The notes under the pieces were generated by a model. It saw nothing but the letters and a program-made list of their open reading frames with translations. It searched no databases and was not told where the DNA came from. This document shows, one piece after another, positions 44,325 through 52,339 of a DNA stretch of 64,000 nucleotides; the first letter of the stretch is position 1; every line of letters starts with the position of its first letter. Position numbers and translations under genes: made by a program. The stretch is from Candidatus Poribacteria bacterium (GTDB lineage: Bacteria > Poribacteria > WGA-4E > WGA-3G). The stretch lies in contig JAPOZO010000060.1 in NCBI GenBank assembly GCA_026706025.1, forward strand, positions 62,001 through 126,000, given 5' to 3'.

Positions 44325-45454
44325 GATATACCGAAGTGGTCGGATCCAGGCATCAAGTGTTCCCGCGCGACATCTGCGTTGATTTCGACACCCAATCCGG
44401 GCTGCTCCGGCACCACGAATGCGTTATCTTGCATGAGCGGCTCCTCAGAGATTGCGAGATCCCAACGCCAATCCACCTGATCGGCGTGATATGGAAGTTC
44501 CATCACGATGAAGTTTCGCACCGCAGCGCAAACGTGTGCTGTCGCTGTCATCCCGATGGGCGATGTGATATTATGCGCCGCAAACGGCATATAATACAAG
44601 TCTGCCAGATCCGCAATCTTTTTCGCCTCAAGTATCCCCCCTGTGCCAGATACATCAACATGGAGCATATCACAGGATTGTGTCTGGATCAGTTCTCTGA
44701 AACCGTCTCGACGAAACAGGAATTCACCCGTACAGATAGGGACAGACGTTGCAGAACTTACCTTCGCCATCGCTTCGACATTATCGTTCGGCACGGGGTC
44801 TTCCAAGAACATCAAATCAAACGGCTCTAAACGTTCAGCGAGTTTCATCGCCGAGTGGACACTGAATAGACTATGACAGTCGATGCTAATATCAATGCCA
44901 TCGCCAACTGCCTCGCGTGCGGCGGCAACCAACGCTGTCATTTTCTGTAATTCTGCTGTGCTCAGTTCTCGGTTGACTGCATCCTGTTTAAGTTCGTTTG
45001 CGGAGTTGTCAATGTCAAACTTAATTGCTTGGTAGCCATCAGCAACGCCTTCTTTAGCGCGCTGTGCCCAACCTTCTGGTGTGTTTCCGCGTCCATGTCC
45101 AACGTCAGCATAAAGTCGAATCCGATCCCGATATTTTCCACCCAACAGCTGATAGACCGGTACACCCAGACTTTTGCCGAGCAGATCCCACAGGGCAGTC
45201 TCTATCCCGCCGATCGCCGATAGACCCATTGCATATCGGTTGCTCGCCGCACCAATCAGTCGGTGGTAGAGCGGTTCTATGTTTCTCGGATCTGCGCCGA
45301 CGAGTCTGTTCTTGAATTGCAGAACAATCTCAGCGATTCCTGATCCAGGATGTGCCTCACCTATCCCTGTCAATCCCGCGTCGGTTTCAATCTGGACGTA
45401 GTTCCACTGTTTGTAGCCCTTTAGCGTCATCGCTTTCACATCGGTAATTTTCAC
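44321..45454 (-). CDS. Enolase-superfamily sugar acid dehydratase (mandelate racemase/muconate lactonizing family)
   Basis: A cytoplasmic enzyme of 377 residues: N-terminal capping domain (about 1-110), then the beta/alpha barrel. Candidate catalytic and metal residues are Lys145 (AIKFDID), Asp192 and His194 (IDCHS), Glu218 (FLEDP), Glu244 (TGEFLF) and His294 (AAHN). The D-x-H pattern and the SPIG segment after the His resemble galactonate/mannonate-type dehydratases, so a sugar acid is the likely substrate. The start is GTG at 45454 with AAAGGAGA upstream, preferred over the ATG at 45502. The 3' two thirds are duplicated at 41817-42644 as a broken copy. Confidence 0.9.
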   Translation of the reverse strand: MKITDVKAMTLKGYKQWNYVQIETDAGLTGIGEAHPGSGIAEIVLQFKNRLVGADPRNIEPLYHRLIGAASNRYAMGLSAIGGIETALWDLLGKSLGVPVYQLLGGKYRDRIRLYADVGHGRGNTPEGWAQRAKEGVADGYQAIKFDIDNSANELKQDAVNRELSTAELQKMTALVAAAREAVGDGIDISIDCHSLFSVHSAMKLAERLEPFDLMFLEDPVPNDNVEAMAKVSSATSVPICTGEFLFRRDGFRELIQTQSCDMLHVDVSGTGGILEAKKIADLADLYYMPFAAHNITSPIGMTATAHVCAAVRNFIVMELPYHADQVDWRWDLAISEEPLMQDNAFVVPEQPGLGVEINADVAREHLMPGSDHFGIS

Positions 45455-45567
45455 GCCTATTCTCCTTTGTCTATCGGTTGAGAAATTCAATAGATATTGC
45501 ATCTGCTAAGCATTCATGATAACATGTATATTGAGATTGTGCAACAACGACGGAAGGAGATTAGCCA

Positions 45568-46473
45568 ATGACAGACCAAGAAATCAAAACCGCTTATGAG
45601 CGTGACGGGTATGTGGTGGTCAAAGACATTATTGATAACCGAGATTTAGATCCCATCCGTGACTTCATCAAGGCAAAAGTTGATGCCTATAGCGATGAAT
45701 TGTATACGGAAGGTAAACTATCGTCGCGCTACGAGGACGAATCGTTTGAACGACGCTATGCCGCGATCTGTGAAGAGTTAGATATCCTGCCTCGCAACTG
45801 GTCTTTTGGTATGTTCGGACGCGAATTTTATGACCTCTACAACCTCCCCGGTGTTCTCAATGTGCTCCGCCTTCTCTTGGGTTCTGAAGTCTCGAATATC
45901 GGTACGCCAGCGTTACGGACAAAACTTCCCAGAAGCGTGATTACCTCGTTTCCGTGGCATCAAGACAGTCAATATCTCGACCAATCAACCATCGGAAAGA
46001 AGGAAAAACACACCGCAGGTCTCCACATGGTTACGGTGTGGGTACCGCTGGTCGAAGCGACAGTTGAAAATGGATGTTGCTGGGTTATTCCCGGCAGTCA
46101 CCGTTGGGGTTTATTAGACGGTGCGCGTGGCACGGATTCAAACGTCCGAATGGAGGAAGATGTCGAGGCGCGTGGTACACCCGTGCCTATCCCGCTTGAA
46201 CCCGGTGGTGCCTTGTTCATGTCGAATCTTTGCGTCCATACCAGCAAAGTGAACACAACACAGAAATCCCGATGGAGTATCGACTTCCGCTACTTTCCCA
46301 CACCCGATCGCGCTGATTTGACTGTCGAGCAGCGTGAAGCTGCCGAATTCGTGAAAGACAAAGCACTGACAGGTGGTAGAGTGCCACTTGTTGTGCTCAC
46401 TGAAGGGCACAAGCCGACTTGGGAGGAATGGGAAACACAAGTCTCGGCGCAGCAAGCGCGTAGATCGGGTTGA
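45568..46473 (+). CDS. Phytanoyl-CoA dioxygenase (PhyH)-family Fe(II)/2-oxoglutarate oxygenase
   Basis: A cytoplasmic 301-residue oxygenase with the iron triad His131-x-Asp133 (WHQD) and His224 (CVHTSKVN) and a following Arg235 (KSRWSIDFR) that would hold 2-oxoglutarate. The jelly-roll blocks (TVWVPLVEATVENGCCWVIP; LEPGGALFMSN) are typical. The substrate is unknown; this family is strongly expanded in Poribacteria-like genomes and covers many small-molecule hydroxylations. GAAGGAGA precedes the ATG at 45568 by 9 bases. Divergent from the dehydratase gene across 113 bases, so the two may share a regulatory region. A long hairpin follows the stop. Confidence 0.92.
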   Translation: MTDQEIKTAYERDGYVVVKDIIDNRDLDPIRDFIKAKVDAYSDELYTEGKLSSRYEDESFERRYAAICEELDILPRNWSFGMFGREFYDLYNLPGVLNVLRLLLGSEVSNIGTPALRTKLPRSVITSFPWHQDSQYLDQSTIGKKEKHTAGLHMVTVWVPLVEATVENGCCWVIPGSHRWGLLDGARGTDSNVRMEEDVEARGTPVPIPLEPGGALFMSNLCVHTSKVNTTQKSRWSIDFRYFPTPDRADLTVEQREAAEFVKDKALTGGRVPLVVLTEGHKPTWEEWETQVSAQQARRSG

Positions 46474-46528
46474 ATAGGATCACGCGGGAAACAAAGGAAA
46501 GCAAGCGTGGAAGCGTTTAACCGCGGCT

Positions 46529-46574
46529 GGAAGATTGGAAGGATGGAAAAGGTCTTTCCACCTTCCAATCTTCC
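46529..46574. terminator. Long perfect hairpin between convergent genes
   Basis: GGAAGATTGGAAGG (46529-46542) pairs perfectly with CCTTCCAATCTTCC (46561-46574) around an 18-base loop that itself contains GAAA/TTTC. Outside it, GCAAG-CGTGGAAG (46501) can extend pairing with CTTCCATCTTGC. It lies between the convergent PhyH and outer-membrane-protein genes, so a bidirectional terminator is likely. A repeat element is the alternative, since no U-run follows the stem. Confidence 0.6.
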
Positions 46575-46611
46575 AACCTTCCATCTTGCAAGCCCTCACA
46601 TCAAGTTTACA

Positions 46612-47124
46612 TTAGAAATAGGCATGTATACCCGTCCCCACGTAGACACCAGCTAGACCTTTGGATCCAGAGTCGGTTTCCTCCGTACCAAACCCCTGAC
46701 CGACTTCCACGTTCAAGCCGAGCGGTATCCCACCAAGTGAAAATACAAGCTCCCCGCCAAAGGCGATTCCACCGCCTAACCTCGTCGTGAGGAGATCCTT
46801 CCTTTTTTCGTACTGCCACGCACCCTCTAAGGTGAAATAGAGTCGAGATATGTTCCACCTGCTTTGATGCTCGAAGATGGCATACGAAATGCCCGCACCT
46901 AACATGTGATCGCTATCTTGATCACTGAGGATAAAACGTCCAACGGTCTGAAGATATACCGGTGCCAGTCCGGTATAGCGGAAACTAATTCCACCAAATG
47001 TCGGAGTCGCGCCTTGGAGTCCGATACCGAAATTTTTCGTGAGATCCGTTCCTTGTGCTTGCGCTGAGAAACTTAAAGTTATTCCGAAAAAGATACTGGT
47101 GAGATAAAAAGTCAAGCGTTTCAT
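46612..47124 (-). CDS. Small outer-membrane beta-barrel-like protein
   Basis: A 170-residue protein with a signal peptide (cleavage near AQAQG, about 24). The mature part alternates polar and hydrophobic residues in about eight strands, with Gly-rich turns, and ends in Tyr-Phe, the C-terminal aromatic that signals outer-membrane barrel assembly. It resembles OmpW/OmpX-sized barrels or conserved hypothetical exported proteins; no specific family is recognisable. AAGGAGA precedes the ATG at 47124. It lies downstream of the FG-GAP gene at 47197 (72 bases) on the same strand and may be co-transcribed with it. Confidence 0.6.
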   Translation of the reverse strand: MKRLTFYLTSIFFGITLSFSAQAQGTDLTKNFGIGLQGATPTFGGISFRYTGLAPVYLQTVGRFILSDQDSDHMLGAGISYAIFEHQSRWNISRLYFTLEGAWQYEKRKDLLTTRLGGGIAFGGELVFSLGGIPLGLNVEVGQGFGTEETDSGSKGLAGVYVGTGIHAYF

Positions 47125-47196
47125 TGTCTTCTCCTTGAATAAATTGGCCCCCGTTCTGGAAACCGAGTTTTAGAAAAAATAAACTACCCATTTTGT

Positions 47197-48864
47197 TCAT
47201 TGAGCGATCAGCAGTGCCACCCGATGCGGATCAGTAGTGGACGGATAATATATAAGGAGGTCCTGCTTGTTGTCCTTATTGAGGTCCACCAGTCGAGCGT
47301 TTTGTTCGTTGTTAGGCATAGCAACTGCCACCTTTTGAGGTGTCCGTGCTAACAGTTCTGGTCCCGGTACACCGAGAAAGACGTGCAACTCTTTCCAGTT
47401 CTTTCCAACCAATAAATCTGAGCGTCCGTCACCGTTCACATCGCCAAGCAGTAGGACTGGAAAGAAGACCTTATCTGTCTCGAAGAGATCTAAGTTCGGC
47501 CTGATTTTACGAATAGTAGCGGGTTTGTGGGAGTGCCTATCGCCTCCGATGCGATAGAATTCGAGATCTATTGCAATCGACTTGCCGAGCATCGCCCGGC
47601 TCATCCCAATAAGCCCAGTCTTTACGTCCTTGAAAAGAATGTCGGTCTTACCATCTCCATCAAAATCTTGGAACCACTGCGACGAATAGCCCCACGGCTG
47701 CAACCCGCCAGCGGTCCCTCGCGGTCGAATTGTCGTACTGACATCCCGCGCGAACACCGTTCCATCCGGTGTTGACGTGCCGAAATGCACTTCGTACAGG
47801 CTACGCTGTTTCGCAAGACTTCGTCCTTCTAACGCGTGGATCACCAAATCAGCAATATTGTCGCCGTTCAGATCTTGGAACGTGTGCAGCACCCGCCGCT
47901 TCGTGTTCTCTCTGAAGCCGAACATGAGCGAGAACATATTCTCGTCCTTGAAATCAAAAGCGATCGAATAGGCACCGTCAGTGTCAAATGGGATGTCAAC
48001 AGCGAAGGTTTTCGCCGCCGAGGAAAACATCCCGCGAGCATCCTGACGGTAAACGTCAAAATGATCCGCGTTCCAGAACACGAGATCGCCGCGTCCATCT
48101 TGGTCGTAGTCTATCTGGTGGATACGACTCAGATACCAATGGACAGTTAAGGGCGTTATCCCTACCTCGCGGTAACTGCGAGTATCGTCCAAGGCAGTCT
48201 CGTCGAGAAAGGGGTCGGGCGGTCCGAGTTTTATCGGGTTAGTGAATGAACCATCGCGCAATTGCGTGGCTATCCAGAAGCCATCAATGTCTGGAACTAC
48301 TAAGTCGTCAAGACCGTCACGATTTACGTCTCGACTGATGTCAACATAGGGGATCCCACTTTCACCCGTCGCGTTGTAGTTCGTAGTGACTTTGACCAAT
48401 ACACGTTCCACCGCCGAATCCGGATCAAACCAGTTCAGACGACCCTGCTCGTAGGTGATTAAGCGATCGCGCCCACCGATGTTTGCGACATCAACGAACA
48501 ACACTTTAGAACGCAGCGGCGCGTCAAGTTCGGATACCCAAGTGCCCTCACTGAACGCGTAAATGTGCAAGTGTCGGTTCTTATTTTTATCTATATTTAC
48601 CACAGCAAGTTCAGCGAAATCTCCACCAAGAAAAAACCCTGTCAAAACCGTCTGGTGTTTCGCTGTGCCGGTGACAACCTCGTGCTGCCCGAAAGTAAAT
48701 TCCGTGGCAGTGTGCTGTATCGGAGCAGCACCTTTGCCAAACAGACCTGAGCATCCCGATAGAAAGACACTAAAAGCCAGTATAGAGAGCAGACTTCGTC
48801 GAGAATGTCGTGTGCACTCAGCTGCGGAAATCCAGCGTTTGCGGGATGCGTTTCGCTTTTCCAT
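47197..48864 (-). CDS. FG-GAP/VCBS-repeat propeller lipoprotein
   Basis: A 555-residue protein with a lipobox LSGC (Cys38) after a hydrophobic segment and a beta-propeller of FG-GAP repeats carrying calcium-binding loops: DVNRDGLDDL, DYDQDGRGDL, DLNGDNIADL, DFDGDGKTDI, DVNGDGRSDL, DLNKDNKQDL. Such propellers bind ligands or other proteins at the cell surface. The start is ATG 48864 with AAAGGAGGA upstream; the frame is open to 48882. The promoter carries a candidate TetR operator shared with the paralogue and the tetR gene. It sits just upstream of the outer-membrane-protein gene. Confidence 0.82.
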   Translation of the reverse strand: MEKRNASRKRWISAAECTRHSRRSLLSILAFSVFLSGCSGLFGKGAAPIQHTATEFTFGQHEVVTGTAKHQTVLTGFFLGGDFAELAVVNIDKNKNRHLHIYAFSEGTWVSELDAPLRSKVLFVDVANIGGRDRLITYEQGRLNWFDPDSAVERVLVKVTTNYNATGESGIPYVDISRDVNRDGLDDLVVPDIDGFWIATQLRDGSFTNPIKLGPPDPFLDETALDDTRSYREVGITPLTVHWYLSRIHQIDYDQDGRGDLVFWNADHFDVYRQDARGMFSSAAKTFAVDIPFDTDGAYSIAFDFKDENMFSLMFGFRENTKRRVLHTFQDLNGDNIADLVIHALEGRSLAKQRSLYEVHFGTSTPDGTVFARDVSTTIRPRGTAGGLQPWGYSSQWFQDFDGDGKTDILFKDVKTGLIGMSRAMLGKSIAIDLEFYRIGGDRHSHKPATIRKIRPNLDLFETDKVFFPVLLLGDVNGDGRSDLLVGKNWKELHVFLGVPGPELLARTPQKVAVAMPNNEQNARLVDLNKDNKQDLLIYYPSTTDPHRVALLIAQ

Positions 48865-48893
48865 GTTTATCCTCCTTTCCAATTTTCATTACA

Positions 48894-48924
48894 TTAACAT
48901 AGATAAATAAATGAACAGTGTTAA
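48894..48924 (-). promoter_or_regulatory. Promoter and TetR-type operator of the FG-GAP lipoprotein gene
   Basis: On the minus strand TTAACA, a 17-nt spacer and TATGTT form a sigma-70-like promoter. The -35 lies in the operator TTAACACTGTTCA (48912-48924, one change from the 13-bp palindrome TTAACACTGTTAA). The whole 31-base block is almost the same as at 50701-50731. Confidence 0.6.
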
Positions 48925-48952
48925 CATACAAGCAAAAAAATAAGCAATAGAT

Positions 48953-50671
48953 TTATTGGGCGATCAGTATCCTCACTCGATGCGGCTCAGTTCCGGGAGG
49001 CTTTCTCGGGGCACCGTGAGCATCTCGTAACGTGAATGGGTGATGCATGAGGATATCCTGCACCCCGTCCTTGTTGAGGTCAACCAACCAGGTGTACTCC
49101 TCATCGTTGGGAGCAGCGATCGCCACTCTCTGAGGCTGCTGAGCGAATATTTCCGGTCCCGGCACACCGACAAAGACGACCATGATCCGCGGGTGATCCG
49201 CGAGGAGCAGGTCTGAGTGACCGTCGCCGGTCACATCCCCGATGCGTAAAGTCGTGTTGAACGCGCGCGGGTACTTCTTTTCAGTGTTTCGGCTCTCGTG
49301 CGTCGCTCCGCGAAGCACGATGTCCAGTGGCACCCACCCCGGTTCGCGATGGCTCGGCACACCATCCAACGCGATTCCGCGGGTGGTGTTGGGTCTGTCG
49401 GGATAACGGTCTCCTTCCATTTGGTAGAATTCGAGACCCAGCCCGACATCATCACCCATGAACCCCTTGATGCTCTTCCAGAGACTACCATGGAGGTGCT
49501 CAAGATCAATGGTTGTGATCATCAGATCGACCTTGCCATCGCCATTGAAGTCCTGCCGGTCCATCCCAAGCTGGATTCTTTCGTCCGACTCGAACGCGAT
49601 GTTAACATCTTGTCCGAACACAATGCCGCCATTTGGTGCTGGCGCGCCGAAATGTACTTCGTAACTGGAGTGCTTGTTGGAGATATTCTTGCCCGAAAGT
49701 TTGAAAATCACCAAGTCGGCGACACCGTCGCCGTTCAGGTCTGCCAACGAGTGCAGCACCCTCCCTGTCATATCTCCGGCGGCGAGTAAGGAGAGCCGGT
49801 CCGAGTCGAATGCCACATCGATCGTGAAGGTCTTGGTCCTTGAGGTAAACAGGCCTCGCTCGTTTTGGAGATGAACCTTGAAGTGGTCCTCGTTCCAGAA
49901 CGCCAAGTCAGTACGACCATTTCTGTCGTAGTCAATTTCGTGAACACGGCTCTGAGACCAAGGGTCGTATCGATATCCATCTGCACCGCGGATCCTCGCC
50001 ATTTCGGTGGATGGACCAATCTTCACCTTCTCGGCGAACGTACCGTCGCTCATCTGAATGAACACCCAGAAGCCATCAGAGTCCGGCACCACCAAGTCAT
50101 CACGAGCATCTCCATTCACGTCCCGAGTGATGTCCACATGCGGGATTTCGCCGCTGCGAGGCGGCTTGAAGTTGGAAGCAACCACCACCAATGGGCGTTC
50201 CGTTGCCGAGTCGGGATCAAACCAGTTCAACCGACCCTGCTTGTAGGTGATTAAACGATCGCGTCCACCAACGTTTGCAACATCAACAAACAACACTTCA
50301 GAACGCAGCGTTGTGTCGACTTTCGGTACCCAAGTGTTGTCGCCGAACGCGTAGATGCGCAAATGCTGGTTGTCGTTCTCGTCGATGTGCAGGACAGCAA
50401 GTTCAGCGAAATCACCATCAAGCAGGAATCCCGTCAAAACCGTCTTGCGTTTCGCAGTACCGATTTTGACTTCATACTGCTCGAAAGTGAATTCCGCGGT
50501 AGCAGGCATCGTCTGTTCGACCGCTTCGCCAAGCAGACCTGCGTATCCGGATAGAAGGACACCAAAAACCAGTATAGAGAACAGGTTTCGTCGGAACTGC
50601 CCTATGCGTCCGGCTACTGAGCCTGGCTTTGCGGAAAGAAAGCGTTTGTTGGATAGGTTTCGCTTTTTCAT
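48953..50671 (-). CDS. FG-GAP/VCBS-repeat propeller protein, paralogue that lost its lipobox cysteine
   Basis: A 572-residue paralogue of the gene at 47197 with the same layout: N-terminal hydrophobic segment, then FG-GAP repeats with calcium loops (DVNGDARDDL, DYDRNGRTDL, DLNGDGVADL, DFNGDGKVDL, DVTGDGHSDL, DLNKDGVQDI). Where the paralogue has LSGC, this one has LSGY (Tyr43, codon TAC instead of TGC, at 50543-50545), so it cannot be lipidated there and may stay anchored by the signal segment or be released. AAAGGAGAC precedes the ATG at 50671. The promoter and operator match the paralogue; the tetR gene ends 107 bases upstream. Confidence 0.82.
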   Translation of the reverse strand: MKKRNLSNKRFLSAKPGSVAGRIGQFRRNLFSILVFGVLLSGYAGLLGEAVEQTMPATAEFTFEQYEVKIGTAKRKTVLTGFLLDGDFAELAVLHIDENDNQHLRIYAFGDNTWVPKVDTTLRSEVLFVDVANVGGRDRLITYKQGRLNWFDPDSATERPLVVVASNFKPPRSGEIPHVDITRDVNGDARDDLVVPDSDGFWVFIQMSDGTFAEKVKIGPSTEMARIRGADGYRYDPWSQSRVHEIDYDRNGRTDLAFWNEDHFKVHLQNERGLFTSRTKTFTIDVAFDSDRLSLLAAGDMTGRVLHSLADLNGDGVADLVIFKLSGKNISNKHSSYEVHFGAPAPNGGIVFGQDVNIAFESDERIQLGMDRQDFNGDGKVDLMITTIDLEHLHGSLWKSIKGFMGDDVGLGLEFYQMEGDRYPDRPNTTRGIALDGVPSHREPGWVPLDIVLRGATHESRNTEKKYPRAFNTTLRIGDVTGDGHSDLLLADHPRIMVVFVGVPGPEIFAQQPQRVAIAAPNDEEYTWLVDLNKDGVQDILMHHPFTLRDAHGAPRKPPGTEPHRVRILIAQ

Positions 50672-50700
50672 TTTAGTCTCCTTTCGGGTTTTCCGTATGT

Positions 50701-50731
50701 TAACATAGATAAATAAGTTTACAGTGTTAAG
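50701..50731 (-). promoter_or_regulatory. Promoter and TetR-type operator of the second FG-GAP gene
   Basis: On the minus strand TTAACA, a 17-nt spacer and TATGTT, with the -35 in TTAACACTGTAAA (50719-50731). It differs from the block at 48894-48924 at only a few positions. A further TTAACA half-site (50701-50706 on the plus strand) lies near the -10. Confidence 0.6.
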
Positions 50732-50777
50732 TTATAGACGAAAAAATATATTTGGCTTTCACCAAATAGTTTTGAAT

Positions 50778-51383
50778 CTATGCCTTTAAACCCTCAATTG
50801 TTGTGTGAATTACCGTGTCAATTAATTTATCTTTCTCTGTCCAAGGAAAATCGGGAAAATCAATTAGGAGCAGTGTGACACCGTGAACCGCTGACCACAT
50901 GACCTGACCGGTAGTCTCGACATCTACTTGGCGAAATACCTGCTGCCGAATGCATTCAGAAACCATTTCACGCAAATAATCAAACACTTTTTCGCCAACC
51001 GATCCCTCTTCCAGACCTAACCCCTTCTGGAACTGCGGACGGATAACAAACGTGAGTTTATAATCTTGTGGATATTTCAGACCGAACTCGACGTATGCTC
51101 GCCCACTTTTTCTCAGCGTCTCGACCGGATCGCTTATATTACTTTTTAGCTGCTCAAGCGTGTTTAGCAGGTTCAGGAGTGTCTCCTTGCAAACGGAATC
51201 TAAAAGATCTGCTTTGTCCGTAAAATAGAGATAGATCGTCGTTGGTGAATATTCGATCTTGTTGGCAATCTTTCGCATGGAGACGTTCTCATAGCCTTCA
51301 TTGACAAACAACTCTCGCGCCGCAGAAAGAATTTGTTGTTGCAACTGTTCTTTTTCCCTTACTCTCCGTTCTTTTATGCCCAT
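50778..51383 (-). CDS. TetR-family transcriptional regulator
   Basis: A cytoplasmic repressor of 201 residues. The N-terminal helix-turn-helix follows the TetR pattern (ILSAARELFVNEGYENVSMR, then KIEYSPTTIYLYFTDKADLL, about 18-62); the rest is the ligand-binding helical domain. The ligand is unknown. A 13-bp perfect palindrome lies in its own promoter and near copies lie before the two FG-GAP genes downstream on the same strand, so it probably represses itself and them. AAAGGTG precedes the ATG at 51383. The Hfq-like gene diverges from it 264 bases away. Confidence 0.92.
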   Translation of the reverse strand: MGIKERRVREKEQLQQQILSAARELFVNEGYENVSMRKIANKIEYSPTTIYLYFTDKADLLDSVCKETLLNLLNTLEQLKSNISDPVETLRKSGRAYVEFGLKYPQDYKLTFVIRPQFQKGLGLEEGSVGEKVFDYLREMVSECIRQQVFRQVDVETTGQVMWSAVHGVTLLLIDFPDFPWTEKDKLIDTVIHTTIEGLKA

Positions 51384-51415
51384 TACTTCACCTTTTATTT
51401 ACAAAGTTATTTAAC

Positions 51416-51428
51416 TTAACACTGTTAA
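51416..51428 (-). promoter_or_regulatory. Palindromic operator in the tetR promoter
   Basis: TTAACACTGTTAA is a perfect inverted repeat around one central base. Read on the minus strand, its TTAACA is the -35, with TTTGTA 17 nt further on as the -10, so a bound repressor would block polymerase at tetR. One-mismatch copies lie at 50719 and 48912. Confidence 0.65.
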
Positions 51429-51646
51429 TTATATCATACGTTTTTCCTTTTGTCAAATTTTTTTTGAAAAATTTTTCCACCCGTGCGTTTTTCAGACGAG
51501 CTTTCCGTAAACAATGTTATTTTCTCTTCAATTATTTCGTCTACCTTGCTATGATTATTACATTCAGACTTTCAATAATATTGAGATGACAAATTAGGTT
51601 AATACCTTGCAAGGATTTTGTTTTATTTTAAGAAGACACAAAAACG

Positions 51647-52147
51647 ATGAAAACACAACAACAACTCACATCCATGGCAGAAAAACAGAGCATCCATAAC
51701 CCGTATTCAGAACAATACCTTTTGACGCGAACCTTTCAAACCGATCAGTCGCTTGTGAGATTGATAACGTATGACGGTATTCGCGATGAGCGAGTACGAA
51801 AAGTTACCCAGTACAATCTTTTGCTCGCTGGCGCGTCGCCACTGCCCAAATTGGAAGTCCTGCTGGTATTCTCGGTGGAAAACGCCAGACGCTTTTCACC
51901 GTATCTGCAAATCCACGAAGGTGTCAAAGATTTAGGGTTGAAAGCCGTGAAGAAAATAGCAGAACGCCGGTTGGTGGATATGCGGGTCGCTGTCGGGGAT
52001 GCAGTCGCGATTACGCTTCGCAACGCCATCGCGGTCCGCGGTATCTGTCAAGGGTTCTCGAAATATAACATGGTACTTGATATACGCGGTGAACTCCTGC
52101 TTGTCTATAAGCACGGGATCTACACTTTTGAGAAAAATCCGTATTAG
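51647..52147 (+). CDS. Hfq-like protein with C-terminal Sm domain
   Basis: A 166-residue soluble protein. Residues 112-164 match the Hfq/Sm fold: an Sm1-like strand pattern (AVAITLRNAIAVRGICQGFS) followed by LLLVYKHGIYTF, close to the Hfq Sm2 signature YKHAIST. The N-terminal half has a second, weaker Sm-like pattern (RLITYDGIRDERVRKVTQYN), so the protein may hold two Sm modules, unlike the usual single-domain Hfq of 70-100 residues. A role in small RNA or mRNA binding is likely by family, not proven here. The ATG at 51647 has only a weak GAAGA upstream. It diverges from tetR; the palindrome at 51416 is over 200 bases away. Confidence 0.65.
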   Translation: MKTQQQLTSMAEKQSIHNPYSEQYLLTRTFQTDQSLVRLITYDGIRDERVRKVTQYNLLLAGASPLPKLEVLLVFSVENARRFSPYLQIHEGVKDLGLKAVKKIAERRLVDMRVAVGDAVAITLRNAIAVRGICQGFSKYNMVLDIRGELLLVYKHGIYTFEKNPY

Positions 52148-52197
52148 AACGCTCCTTTATAATGCGGACATTTCCTATTTCTGTCCTATCTTTTTAA

Positions 52198-52226
52198 TTG
52201 CCTATTTTGATTGATTTTGCTACAAT
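52198..52226 (+). promoter_or_regulatory. Sigma-70-type promoter of the LamG gene
   Basis: TTGCCT (52198-52203), a 17-nt spacer, and TACAAT (52221-52226), in an AT-rich gap 114 bases before the start codon at 52340. Confidence 0.5.
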
Positions 52227-52339
52227 GCATATCATTAAAAATCTTAGACCCACATCCTTAGGCCCGAGTCCTCCCATTGGAAATATAGGATCTTGGACTG
52301 GATATCTTGCAGTGTTTTCGACCAAGGAGAAAAATAGAG

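Noticed and set aside
41817-45147. Insertion sequence or composite transposon at the duplicated dehydratase locus
   Set aside because: No transposase gene or terminal inverted repeats accompany the direct repeats; the repeats are gene copies.
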